Under the pieces are notes generated by a model, which saw only the letters and a list, made by a program, of their open reading frames with translations, did not search any database and was not told the origin of the DNA. Source: Rariloculus sp963665575 (GTDB taxonomy: Bacteria; Pseudomonadota; Gammaproteobacteria; Steroidobacterales; Rariloculaceae). From it: DNA of 64,000 nt. Positions 13,436-22,100 of this stretch are shown here, piece by piece. Position numbers and translations under genes: made by a program. The stretch spans positions 103,073 to 167,072 of the forward strand of contig CAXXDW010000002.1 in assembly GCA_963665575.2 (NCBI GenBank), given 5' to 3'. How positions within the stretch are numbered: position 1 is the stretch's first letter; each line of letters begins with the position of its first letter.

Positions 13436-15016
13436 CTACGGCGCCTCGACGACTCTGAGAACCAGTTCGCCGATACGCAGGTCCCTGAACTCCGCGTCGA
13501 CCGTCTCGACCGCTCCTTCCGTCAATGCCGTCTGAAATGGGTCGCGGCCGTCCGTTGCGACCGGGCCGTCGGTCTGGACACCGTCGGGTTCTACGGCGCC
13601 AGGGGGTGCGACGACGACGGGCGTCCTGCCGGCTACGGGGCGCCCGCCGGATTCGAAGGTGATCCCGGCCAGTCGTCCGCTTGCCGGCCCTCGCACGAAC
13701 TCCAGCGCAAGCGCCCGCCAGGCATCGTCGCGCCGCTGAAAGGCCCAGGCCTGAAACTCGTTGAAGACGAGGACGTATTCCATGACGCCGTCGTCGCTGA
13801 GGTCCACTTCGATGAGCACCGGATTCGTCGGAATGTTGCCGGTCCGCGTCACGAGCGCCCGCGGCAGACTGAACGCATCGATCGTCGCCCGGAGGTCGTC
13901 TGGAACCTCGAAAGGCGCCGGCCGGTAGACCATCTCGTCCCAGATGTCGCGGTCTTCGACCCTGGCAGCGCGAATCCATGGCGGCTCCGCGTTGCGGATC
14001 AGCTCGGCCAGCTCCGGATCCGATTCCCCGTACTGCTCGAGCAGTTCCTGGGTCCACAGGTACGCGGGTCGTCCAAGGAACTCGCTCGCGTAGTAGAAAT
14101 CGAACTCGCGAAGCTCGATCTCGCTGCTTTCCACGCGCCGTTGCTGGCTCTCGAGCGAAATCAGCCGGAAATCGAGAAGGGGGCTGTTCGAAAGCAGCAT
14201 GAACGCGAGAATCGCAAGGCCCATCGATCTGTTGACGAAGGCCAGGTTGCGCGGCCAGGCATCGCGAAGCCTGAGGATGCTGCCGGCATAGCCGCATGAG
14301 AAGAGCGCGAGAATGATGCACACGGCAAGCGCCCAGCAGCGCTCCACGGTCCAGCCGTACTGCGCGATCCTGAGCGACAGGCCGTACAGCGCAAGCGCGG
14401 ACACGATCGGCAGCAGAATGGCCCCGACGTAGACCAGCCGATGCACGAGCGCCGGATACGGTTCGCGGCGCCCGGTCTGGTAGACGGCGTTGAGGAAGAA
14501 GAGCGCCAGCCCGTTGAGGGCCATGAGCAGCGCCGTGCCGCTGCCGACGTCCCAGAGGGGTTCAAGGCCCGTGAAGGGGAGCGCGGCGAGGAATATCGCG
14601 AGCATCACGATCAACAGCGGCAACAGCAGGCGCATCAGGCCTTCGAGCAGCCCCGTCAGCCCGTCGATGACGCGGGCGAGTCCGCGGAAGATGAAGACGC
14701 CGAGCCCGAAGCAGACGGCGATGACCGGGAACGCGAACCACATCTCCTGGAACAGCTCCAGGAAAAACGCGATGCCGATCACGTTGAGGAGGCTCGCCCA
14801 GAGCATGAGCACGAGGTAGATGCCGCCCGCCATGACGGCCGAGAGCCCGGCCACGAGGAAGTTGCGCCAGGAATTGGCGAAGAGCTCGGCGTAAATGACG
14901 GGACGGCGCGCCGCGAGGGGCTGCAGGTACATGAGCGCCTTGAAACAGGCGACCGCCGAGGTGATCAGGAACACCGCGACGATGGATTCGGTCGGAAAGG
15001 CGCCCGGCGGCGACAT
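13436..15016 (-). CDS. DUF4153 membrane protein (main part; start probably lost to a frameshift)
   Basis: 526 residues as it stands, from an ATG at 15016. The N-terminal ~290 residues contain about nine membrane helices (VAVFLITSAVACFKALMYL, FLVAGLSAVMAGGIYLVLM, WFAFPVIAVCFGLGVFIF and so on), followed by a soluble C-terminal domain (FDFYYASEFLGRPAYLWTQ, VLIEVDLSDDGVMEYVLVF). This is the DUF4153 plan; function unknown. The first helices lie in a different frame just upstream (15034-15350), so the ATG used here is probably internal to the original gene. Confidence 0.75.
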   Translation of the reverse strand: MSPPGAFPTESIVAVFLITSAVACFKALMYLQPLAARRPVIYAELFANSWRNFLVAGLSAVMAGGIYLVLMLWASLLNVIGIAFFLELFQEMWFAFPVIAVCFGLGVFIFRGLARVIDGLTGLLEGLMRLLLPLLIVMLAIFLAALPFTGLEPLWDVGSGTALLMALNGLALFFLNAVYQTGRREPYPALVHRLVYVGAILLPIVSALALYGLSLRIAQYGWTVERCWALAVCIILALFSCGYAGSILRLRDAWPRNLAFVNRSMGLAILAFMLLSNSPLLDFRLISLESQQRRVESSEIELREFDFYYASEFLGRPAYLWTQELLEQYGESDPELAELIRNAEPPWIRAARVEDRDIWDEMVYRPAPFEVPDDLRATIDAFSLPRALVTRTGNIPTNPVLIEVDLSDDGVMEYVLVFNEFQAWAFQRRDDAWRALALEFVRGPASGRLAGITFESGGRPVAGRTPVVVAPPGAVEPDGVQTDGPVATDGRDPFQTALTEGAVETVDAEFRDLRIGELVLRVVEAP

Positions 15017-15033
15017 CTGCGCGCCGGTGTAGG

Positions 15034-15350
15034 GCCGCCACGGCCACGAGTACGCTCGCGAACAGGCTCGCGCCGACGATTGCGCGGCGGGTGATGCCGG
15101 ATTCGATGCTCAACAGCAGCAGCGCCGGCCAGGCCACGGCAAGCGTCCACAACGGCAGGTTCCAGATCGGCTGCCCGCTCGGCCAGGCGTCGTTGTTCGC
15201 GGCAATGACCAGCAGGTAGAGCACCAGCCCCTGGGTCAGCGAGATCGCGAGCGTCAGCTTCAGAGGCGTGCGGGCCGAACGCCGGTTCCTCGCACGCCCG
15301 GCCACGCGGGCGCGGCCGGCGACATTTTCTGACCTGGATTGCGTCGGCAT
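15034..15350 (-). pseudogene. N-terminal segment of the DUF4153 gene, out of frame
   Basis: About 105 residues: a basic N-terminus, then LKLTLAISLTQGLVLYLLVIAA, PLWTLAVAWPALLLLSIE and RRAIVGASLFASVLVAVAA, the first three helices expected before the main part. Dropping one base of the GGG at 15032-15034 (CCC on the coding strand) joins it to YTGAQMSPPGAFPTES of the main frame and gives a protein of about 637 residues. The ATG at 15350 follows a TAGAAT box by 8 bases. Confidence 0.65.
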
Positions 15351-15381
15351 GGGCCGCGATTCTAGCAGATTATTTGATGAT

Positions 15382-15395
15382 ACAAAGAACTTTGT
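15382..15395. promoter_or_regulatory. perfect palindrome upstream of the DUF4153 gene
   Basis: ACAAAG-AA-CTTTGT lies in the -35 region of a minus-strand promoter whose -10 (TAGAAT) is 8 bases before the ATG at 15350. It could equally serve as a weak stem after the citrate synthase gene. Confidence 0.35.
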
Positions 15396-15420
15396 GAAAG
15401 AGAGTACAGGCGCCCATGCG

Positions 15421-16542
15421 TCAGCCCCGCTCGGCCAGCGGCACGAAGGTCTGCAAACCGGGCCCCGTGTACTCGGCGCCCGGGCGGATGAGCTTGTTGT
15501 CGGCGCGCTGCTCGAAGACGTGCGCCGACCAGCCCGTGATGCGTGAACACACGAAGATGGGCGTGAAGAGATAGGTCGGGATGCCCATGAAGTGGTACAT
15601 GCTGGCGGAAAAAAAGTCCGCGTTCGCGAAGAGCTTCTTCTCCTCCCACATGACCTGCTCGATGGCTTCGGAGACGCGGTAGAGACGCTCGTCGCCCGCT
15701 TCTTCGGCGAGCCGCTTCGACATGCGCTTGTTGACGGAGTTGCGCGGGTCGGAGCGCGTGTAGACGCGGTGGCCGAAGCCCATGATCAGTTCCCTGCTCG
15801 CGAGCATGTCCCGCACGCCCCGGGCGGCGTCCTCCGCCGAGTCGAACCGTTCGATCAGTTCCATGGCCGCCTCGTTGGCGCCGCCGTGCAAGGGTCCGCG
15901 CAGCGCGCCGATGGCGCCCGTGATGGCGGAGTGAAAGTCCGGGAGCGTCGCGGCGATCACCCGCGCCGTGAAGGTCGAGGCGTTGAACTCGTGTTCGGCG
16001 TAGAGGATCAGCGAGATGTCGAGCGTGCGGCGGTGCAGTTCGCTCGGCGGCGTGTCGTGCAGCAGGTGCAGGAAGTGTCCCGCCACGCTGTCGTCGTCGG
16101 TGGCCGTGTCGATGCGCTTGCCGTCGGCGTGAAAGCGATGCCAGTACATGACGATGGACGGGAAGGCGGCGAGCAGCCGGTCGGCGGCGTCGCGTTGCAC
16201 GGCGAAATCCCGTTCGGGTTCGAGGTTGCCGAGCACCGAGCAGCCGGTGCGCAGCACGTCCATCGGATGCGTGTCGGCGGGAATGGATTCCAGCGTCTTC
16301 CTGAGCGCGGCGGGCAGGGCGCGCAGCGACCTGAGCTTGTCGCGGTAGTCGGCCAGTTCCCGCGCGTTGGGCAGACGGCCGTGATGGAGCAGGTAGGCGA
16401 CTTCCTCGAAGGAGGCGCCGTCGGCGAGGTCGTAGATGTCGTAGCCGCGGTAGGTCAGCCCAGCGCCTTCCTTGCCGACGGTGCAGATATCTGTGCGTCC
16501 GGCGATGACCCCGGCGAGGCCTCCTGATTTCTTTGCGCTCAT
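15421..16542 (-). CDS. prpC: 2-methylcitrate synthase / citrate synthase
   Basis: 373 residues, the usual size of PrpC. Catalytic residues are visible: His in GALRGPLHGGANEAAME, His in LIMGFGHRVYTRSDPR and Asp in FANADFFSASMYHFMGIP, with R-x-x-N-x-K binding nearby (DPRNSVNKRM). The ending RPGAEYTGPGLQTFVPLAERG is typical of methylcitrate synthases, which join propionyl-CoA to oxaloacetate. No prpB or acnD gene is next to it, so a plain citrate synthase role cannot be excluded. AAGGAAAAG precedes the ATG. Confidence 0.85.
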   Translation of the reverse strand: MSAKKSGGLAGVIAGRTDICTVGKEGAGLTYRGYDIYDLADGASFEEVAYLLHHGRLPNARELADYRDKLRSLRALPAALRKTLESIPADTHPMDVLRTGCSVLGNLEPERDFAVQRDAADRLLAAFPSIVMYWHRFHADGKRIDTATDDDSVAGHFLHLLHDTPPSELHRRTLDISLILYAEHEFNASTFTARVIAATLPDFHSAITGAIGALRGPLHGGANEAAMELIERFDSAEDAARGVRDMLASRELIMGFGHRVYTRSDPRNSVNKRMSKRLAEEAGDERLYRVSEAIEQVMWEEKKLFANADFFSASMYHFMGIPTYLFTPIFVCSRITGWSAHVFEQRADNKLIRPGAEYTGPGLQTFVPLAERG

Positions 16543-16879
16543 TACTTTTCCTTGCGCGCAGCGGGCGAGGGTCGCGCCCGAAGCGTGTTCGCGAACGGCT
16601 CCGATGGCCGGCAGCAGACCCGGTTCGAGCCGCCCGCGCCGTCACCGAAAATCGCGGTGCCGGCGAAAGTGGCGGCGTCTCCGAATGTCGCGGCGTCACC
16701 GAGAACCGCGGCGTCAATAAGAACCGCGGCGACGGCAAAAGTCGCGGTGTCGCCGACGATCCCGTTCGTGGTCGATCGCCGCCGGCCATTGTATAGTTTC
16801 GCGGCCAGCGACGCCGGGGAAGTCCGGGGGCACGGCTTGTCGGCGTCCGGGCGAGCCGGACCTTTCCGCGCAGGTTTCG
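16543..16879. other. intergenic region with degenerate repeats and a promoter
   Basis: Between the divergent prpC and PPTase genes. From ~16630 to ~16760 the DNA is a degenerate run of GCGGCGTCACCGAGAACC-type units about 18 bases long. A TATAGT -10 box (16792-16797) serves the PPTase gene, with no clear -35. No further gene is seen. Confidence 0.5.
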
Positions 16880-17593
16880 ATGCCGATAACGACGACTGAA
16901 CCTCCCTGGTGGGGCCGTTGGCGCGAAGCCGACGGCGCGACGATCCTGCACGTCGACCTGAGTGCGGATGCCGGGCGGGAGGTGCTCGCCGTTGCCCTGC
17001 TTGACGAGGCGGAGCAGGTGCGCCGGCGCCGCCTGCTCGCGGCCCGCGCCCGGCGCGAGTTCGCGCTGTGCCGCGCGGCGCTGCGGGTCGTTCTCGCCGA
17101 GCGCCTGGGCTGCGACAACCTGCAGCTTTCCTTCGGCTACCTCGAGCACGGCAAACCCTTCGCGATGGTGGACGGCCTGCGCGCGGCTACGGCGTTCAAC
17201 GTCAGCCACAGCGGCCGACACGGTCTGATCGCGATCGCCGAGCACAAGCAGGTCGGCGTCGACGTGGAGGAGCGCCGTCCGAGAAAGGACCTCGAGGGCA
17301 TCGGCAGCCTGGTCTTCAGCACGGCCGAGCGGCAGTTGCTGGCGGCGGCCGACGACCGGAACAAGCGCGAGGTGTTCTACCGGCTCTGGAGCCTCAAGGA
17401 AGCGCTGATCAAGGCGATCGGCACGGGCTTTTCGCTGGCTCCGACGGGCATCGAACTCCCGGCCACGATGTTGCGCGGCGCCAGGTCGGGGGAGTACCGG
17501 TTCGCGCATTCGCCTGCGGAGACCTGGAAGCTCGTTGACCTCGGTGAACGACGGTTTGCGGCCGCGCTGGCCTACCCGGTGACGTTGCCGTAG
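16880..17593 (+). CDS. Sfp-type 4'-phosphopantetheinyl transferase
   Basis: 237 residues. The family motifs appear in order: KPF and FNVSHSGRHGLIAIA (~115), VGVDVEERRPRKDLE (Asp and Glu binding Mg2+, ~135) and FYRLWSLKEALIKAIGTGF (W-x-x-KEA, ~180). Such enzymes move the phosphopantetheine arm from CoA to the serine of carrier proteins. The next gene encodes a free acyl carrier protein and the PKS is close by, so these two proteins are the likely targets. The size and motifs indicate the broad-range Sfp subgroup. Confidence 0.93.
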   Translation: MPITTTEPPWWGRWREADGATILHVDLSADAGREVLAVALLDEAEQVRRRRLLAARARREFALCRAALRVVLAERLGCDNLQLSFGYLEHGKPFAMVDGLRAATAFNVSHSGRHGLIAIAEHKQVGVDVEERRPRKDLEGIGSLVFSTAERQLLAAADDRNKREVFYRLWSLKEALIKAIGTGFSLAPTGIELPATMLRGARSGEYRFAHSPAETWKLVDLGERRFAAALAYPVTLP

Positions 17594-17643
17594 CGATCCG
17601 CGGCTGCCCCCCGCGGCTCACTCAACTCCAATCGCTGCAGCGC

Positions 17644-17673
17644 TTGTGCCCGGAATTGCCCGTGTCCTACAAT
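17644..17673 (+). promoter_or_regulatory. promoter for the acyl carrier protein gene
   Basis: TTGTGC (17644-17649), 18-base spacer, TACAAT (17668-17673), 77 bases before the ATG at 17751. Confidence 0.5.
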
Positions 17674-17750
17674 CGCCGCGCTATTGTCGCAGCAAAAAAC
17701 CCGATTTTTTCACTGGCTTGCAATAGCTTTCGTACACGGGGAGTACGTTC

Positions 17751-17981
17751 ATGTCCAATACCGCAGATCGCCTCGGAACACTCATCAGAGACAATCTCGA
17801 CCTCGATCACGATCCCGATCTCGACGCGAAATTTTCCGACGTGGCCATCTCGTCGGTTGAAGCGGTCGCGTTCTTCAAGTTGGTCAACGAGGAATTCAGC
17901 CTCGGCCTGGCTGCTGAAGAGTGCCGTCAGTTCGAGACCCTGAGACAACTCGTCGACTTCATCGACGCACGTGGAGGCTGA
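17751..17981 (+). CDS. stand-alone acyl carrier protein
   Basis: 76 residues. The four-helix carrier fold is readable: RLGTLIRDNL, then SDVAISSVEAVAFFKLVNEEFSL and ETLRQLVDFIDA. The pantetheine serine is in I-S-S-V, in place of the usual D-S-L. GGGGAG lies 9 bases before the ATG. It sits between a PPTase and an alpha/beta hydrolase and opposite the PKS, so it may carry the acyl chain for the AT-less terminal KS or take the finished chain. An unrelated role in fatty acid metabolism is possible. Confidence 0.88.
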   Translation: MSNTADRLGTLIRDNLDLDHDPDLDAKFSDVAISSVEAVAFFKLVNEEFSLGLAAEECRQFETLRQLVDFIDARGG

Positions 17982-17993
17982 GCAGTCTCAGCC
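17976..17993 (+). other. hairpin over the ACP stop codon
   Basis: GGCTGAG-CAGT-CTCAGCC is a perfect 7-bp stem with a 4-base loop, and the ACP stop codon lies in its left arm. No U-run follows, so it is more likely an mRNA processing or attenuation element than a complete terminator. Confidence 0.4.
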
Positions 17994-18143
17994 ACTTCGG
18001 GACAACCGTCGCCGCTGCCTTCACGGGCCGTCGAACGGGGCCGTCCCACGCGACATTCGAAGACAGACCTCTTCGTCGCCTGACCATGCCGTCGCTGGTG
18101 CCGGCCTGAAGGCTGGCGCCGGCCGGTCCACGCGTGTTCGCTC

Positions 18144-19043
18144 GTGAGCACGCAGACCCTCTGGGAACTCCCCGAACCGCTCGCAACGCTCGAGGTTCGT
18201 CTCGACGACAACACCGTCACGACGGTGCGCCGGCACGGCAATCCCCTGGGCCCCCGCCTGGTCCTGAGCCACGCCAACGGCCTTGCGATCGATCTTTACT
18301 ATCCCTTCTGGTCGTTGTTCGCCGACGATTTCGACCTCGTCGTCTACGATCTCAGGAATCACGGCTGGAACGCGGTCGGGCCGCAGCGGGACCACAACAT
18401 CCCGACGCTGATCCAGGATCAGAATCTGATTCTCGAGTGCGTCGCCGAGACCTGGGGCCATACACGGACCTATGGGATATTTCATTCGGTCTCCACACTC
18501 GTGGCCATTCTCGCTGCCACCGAACTGTATTCGGGACTCGTTCTGTTCGACCCGCCCTTGTGCAAGCCTGCCGCGAACGAATCGGAATTCGACGCGGCGG
18601 CCGAGCGCACGGCCGCCATGACACGGCGTCGGAGCGCGACTTTTCGAACGATGTACGAACTCGTGGAAGTCCTCATGGTCGTCCCCGGCTTCAGCCGTGT
18701 CGTTCCCGGCGTGCGCGAGCTCATGGCGAGCACGACGCTTCGCCCACGCCGCGACGGCGACGGCTACGAACTGCGCTGCCCGCGCGAATACGAAGCCCAG
18801 ATCAGCGAATACATCCGGGGCTTTGCGCCGTTGCTGGACCTCTCGCTCCTGACCTGCCCGACGAAGGTCATCGGCGCCGACCCCACGCTGCCGTACGCCT
18901 ATCTGCCGACCTTCGACCTGAGTCAGGCGACGGCCGTCGACTACGACTTCGTCCCCGAGGCGACGCACCTGCTGCAGCTTGAGAAGCCCGGGGAATGCGC
19001 GGCGCTCGTCAGGGAGTTTCTGGCAGCAAACGGCGCAGGCTGA
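18144..19043 (+). CDS. alpha/beta hydrolase, possible polyketide/acyl releasing enzyme
   Basis: 299 residues from a GTG start. The hydrolase fold is visible: oxyanion strand LVLSHANGLAIDLYY, LVVYDLRNHGWNA, nucleophile region TYGIFHSVSTLVAILA (Ser in place of the usual G-x-S-x-G context), a late Asp near KVIGADPTLP and His in FVPEATHLLQLEKP. The nucleophile elbow HSVST is unusual. Placed after the ACP and before the oppositely oriented PKS, which lacks a thioesterase, it could hydrolyse the product from the carrier; that link is inferred from position only. Confidence 0.82.
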   Translation: MSTQTLWELPEPLATLEVRLDDNTVTTVRRHGNPLGPRLVLSHANGLAIDLYYPFWSLFADDFDLVVYDLRNHGWNAVGPQRDHNIPTLIQDQNLILECVAETWGHTRTYGIFHSVSTLVAILAATELYSGLVLFDPPLCKPAANESEFDAAAERTAAMTRRRSATFRTMYELVEVLMVVPGFSRVVPGVRELMASTTLRPRRDGDGYELRCPREYEAQISEYIRGFAPLLDLSLLTCPTKVIGADPTLPYAYLPTFDLSQATAVDYDFVPEATHLLQLEKPGECAALVREFLAANGAG

Positions 19044-19153
19044 CGGCGCACGGCCGAAGGCACGCCGGCCAAGCCGCGTCCAACTTGGCGAACCGCGAGA
19101 GCGCGACGCGAATTACCCCGGCTGGCGACGCTCGATCGGGTTCCGTGCCCGTG

Positions 19154-22100
19154 TCAGCTCACCGATTTTCGTTCCGGAAGCCAGAAGCGGCGTTGCTGGA
19201 ACGGATAATCGGGCAGCGCGATCCGCCGCCGCATTTCTCCGGCAAAAAGCTTCTCGAAGGACAGCGCGTGCCCCGCCTCGTAGGCCGAGGCACAGGCTTG
19301 CACCAGGTCCGTATCCGAGTCCGCGAACTGGTCCGGTTCCGCAGCGGCGCCTTCCGGTCGTGGGAACGCAGCCGATGCCGGGTCGCCGGGCGCGGCCGGC
19401 GATCCGGAATGCTCGTATGTGTCGGCGATCGCACTGAGCCGCTCGCGCAGCGAATCGGCATCGTGAAACACGACGGCGGCGCGATGGCTGAAATGACTGC
19501 GCCCCACGGAGGCGGTCCAGGCCATGTCCGAGAGCAGCGCTGCGCCCGCCCCGTCATCGCCATCGAGGATGTCCGCCGCCTCGTCGAGCCAGGCCAGGTA
19601 GCGCCGCGCGAGCGCACGGAGCGCTTCGCCGGATTTGGCGGACAACGGCAGGAGCCGCTTGTCCTGCGGCTCACTCCCGTCCTCGCGCGGGGGCGATTCC
19701 GCACCTGTGCCCGGCGCTGCGCCGGCACCCGGTACGGCACCCGCACGCGGCACGGTGCCCGCGCCCGACACGGCACCTGCACGCGCACCCGGCGCTGCAC
19801 CCGCACCCGGCGCTGCACCTGCACCCAGCACGGCACCTGCACGCGATACGGCACCCGCATCCGGTACGGACGGCGCGACGAGGCGCGCATTGCCGGCGGG
19901 AGGCCGCCAGCCGTTGCCGCCGGCAATGCCCTCGGCCACGCTGGCGCCGTCGGTCATGGCAGCGTCGCCCGTTTCGGTGGCCCGGTCGGCGCCGGCAGTT
20001 CGTTCAGCCCCGGTCGTTGGATCCGTCGAGGCAGCTCGGTCGGCCCCGGTCGTTGGATCCGTCGAGGCAGCTCGGTCGGTCCCGGTCGTTGGATTCGTCG
20101 GCGCGGCCCGGTCCGCCTCGGCATAGCCCTCGATGACGACGTGGGCGTTCACGCCCGATATCCCGAACGCACTGACACCGGCTCGCGGCGGCCGGCCGGG
20201 CACTTGCGGCCAGGCGGCCGGCTCCGACACCACTCTGAGCGGTAGCCGCTCCCAATCGACGAGCGTACTCGGGTCGCGAAAATGCAGTTGCCGCGGGATC
20301 GCGCCGTGGCGCATCGCGAGTACGGCCTTGATCAGGCTCGCGATTCCGGCCGCCGACTCGAGATGACCGATGTTGGTCTTGACCGAACCCACGAGTAGCG
20401 GATGGTCCGCATCGCGTCCCTTGCCGTAGGCCGCGGCCGCGGCCTGCAGTTCGATGGGATCGCCGAACGCGGAGCCCGCGCCGTGGGCCTCGAGGTAGTC
20501 CACTTCCGCCGGCGCGACGCCCGCCTGCGACAGGGCGCGCTCGATGACCCTTTCCTGGGCCGGACCGTTCGGAACGGTTGCACCGGCCGTGGCCCCGTTC
20601 TGGTTGACCGCCGAGCCGCGGATCACGGCCCAGACGCGGTCGCCGTCGGCCTCGGCGTCGGCAAGCCGTTTCAGCACGATCATCCCGCAGCCTTCGCCGC
20701 GCACGAAGCCGTTCGCGCCGGCATCGAAGGTCCGGCAGGCGCCCTCGTTCGACAGCATCCCGAGGTCCGCCATTTCCCGTGTGATCCCCGCCGAGAGCAC
20801 CGCGCTCGCGCCGCCGACGAGCGCCATGTCCGCTTCGCCGAGGCAGAGCCCCATGACGGCCTGGTGCACGGCCACCAGCGACGAGGCGCAGTTCAGTTCC
20901 ACGGGCATGCTGGGTCCGGCGAGGCCGAAGCGATACGCGAGCCGGCCTGCCGCCATGCTCGCGGCGGTGGCGAGATAACCGATGCCGTAGTCACCGCGCT
21001 TCATGAGGTCGCGGTATTCGCTCGTCGCGATGCCGATATAGACGCCGGTGAGGCTGCCCTTGAGCCCGTCGGGATCGAGCCCGGCGTCCTCGAACGCCCG
21101 CCAGCTCGTCTCGAGCAGCATGCGTTGCTGTGGATCGATGAGCCGCGCCTCGATCGGAGCGATGCCGAAGAAGCGCGCATCGAAGCGGTCGATGCCCTCG
21201 ACGAAACCGGCCCGGCGATAGGCGGCGTAGTGGCCGCTCAGTTCGTTGAGGTAGTCGTCGCGAATACCCGATTCCTGGCGCTGCGCGCTCACGGCATCGT
21301 AACCGGCACCGAGCTGGCGCCAGAACGAGGGCAGGTCGGGCGCGCCGGGGAAGCGGCATGCCATGCCGATGACGGCGATGGCGTTGTCGGCGATGGCGTT
21401 GTCGGCGATGGCCTGGCCCGGCGCCGCTGCCATGAATTGCGGCGCGGGTTGCGCCACGGATTGCGGCACGGGTTGCGCGATGGCTTGAGGAGTGCCGGAG
21501 GGAGCGCCGGCTGGGGCGGCAACAGGAGCCACAGCAGGACCGGCAGCAGGAGCCGCCGCAGGACCGGCAGCACGAGCGCCGGCGGAAACGGTGGCCGGAG
21601 CCGTAGCAGTGCCGGAGGCAACAGCGCCTGCAACGGCAGCGCCCGCAGCGTCTCCGCCGGCCAGGTCGGCCAGTTCGGTCGCGAGGTGGCCCGCGAGCGC
21701 GGCGATGTCCGGGTAGTCGAACACGACCGTGTTCGAGGCCGTGTAGGCGCCGGCGAACGCGCGGTTCAGCCGGTTGCGCAATTCCACGGCCATGAGCGAG
21801 TCCATGCCGAGATCGAAAAAGCCCACCGTCGGCGCGGGCGTCGACGGCAGCCTCAGCACGGCCTTGACTTCCTCCTGCAGGAACGACACGAGCACTTCGG
21901 TGCGCGCCGCCTCGGGCGCGCTCTGCAGGCGCGACTGCAGGTCCTCGCCGGAGGCCCCGTCCGCCTCGTCGTCCTGGCCTTCGGCCAGCAGATCCTCGAG
22001 CAGCGGTGGGCGGTTCTCGAGCGACTCGCCGAACGCGACCCAGTCGCGCGTGACCACGACGCTGGTCGTGGCATCGTCGCGCACGAGCCGGTCGAAGGCC

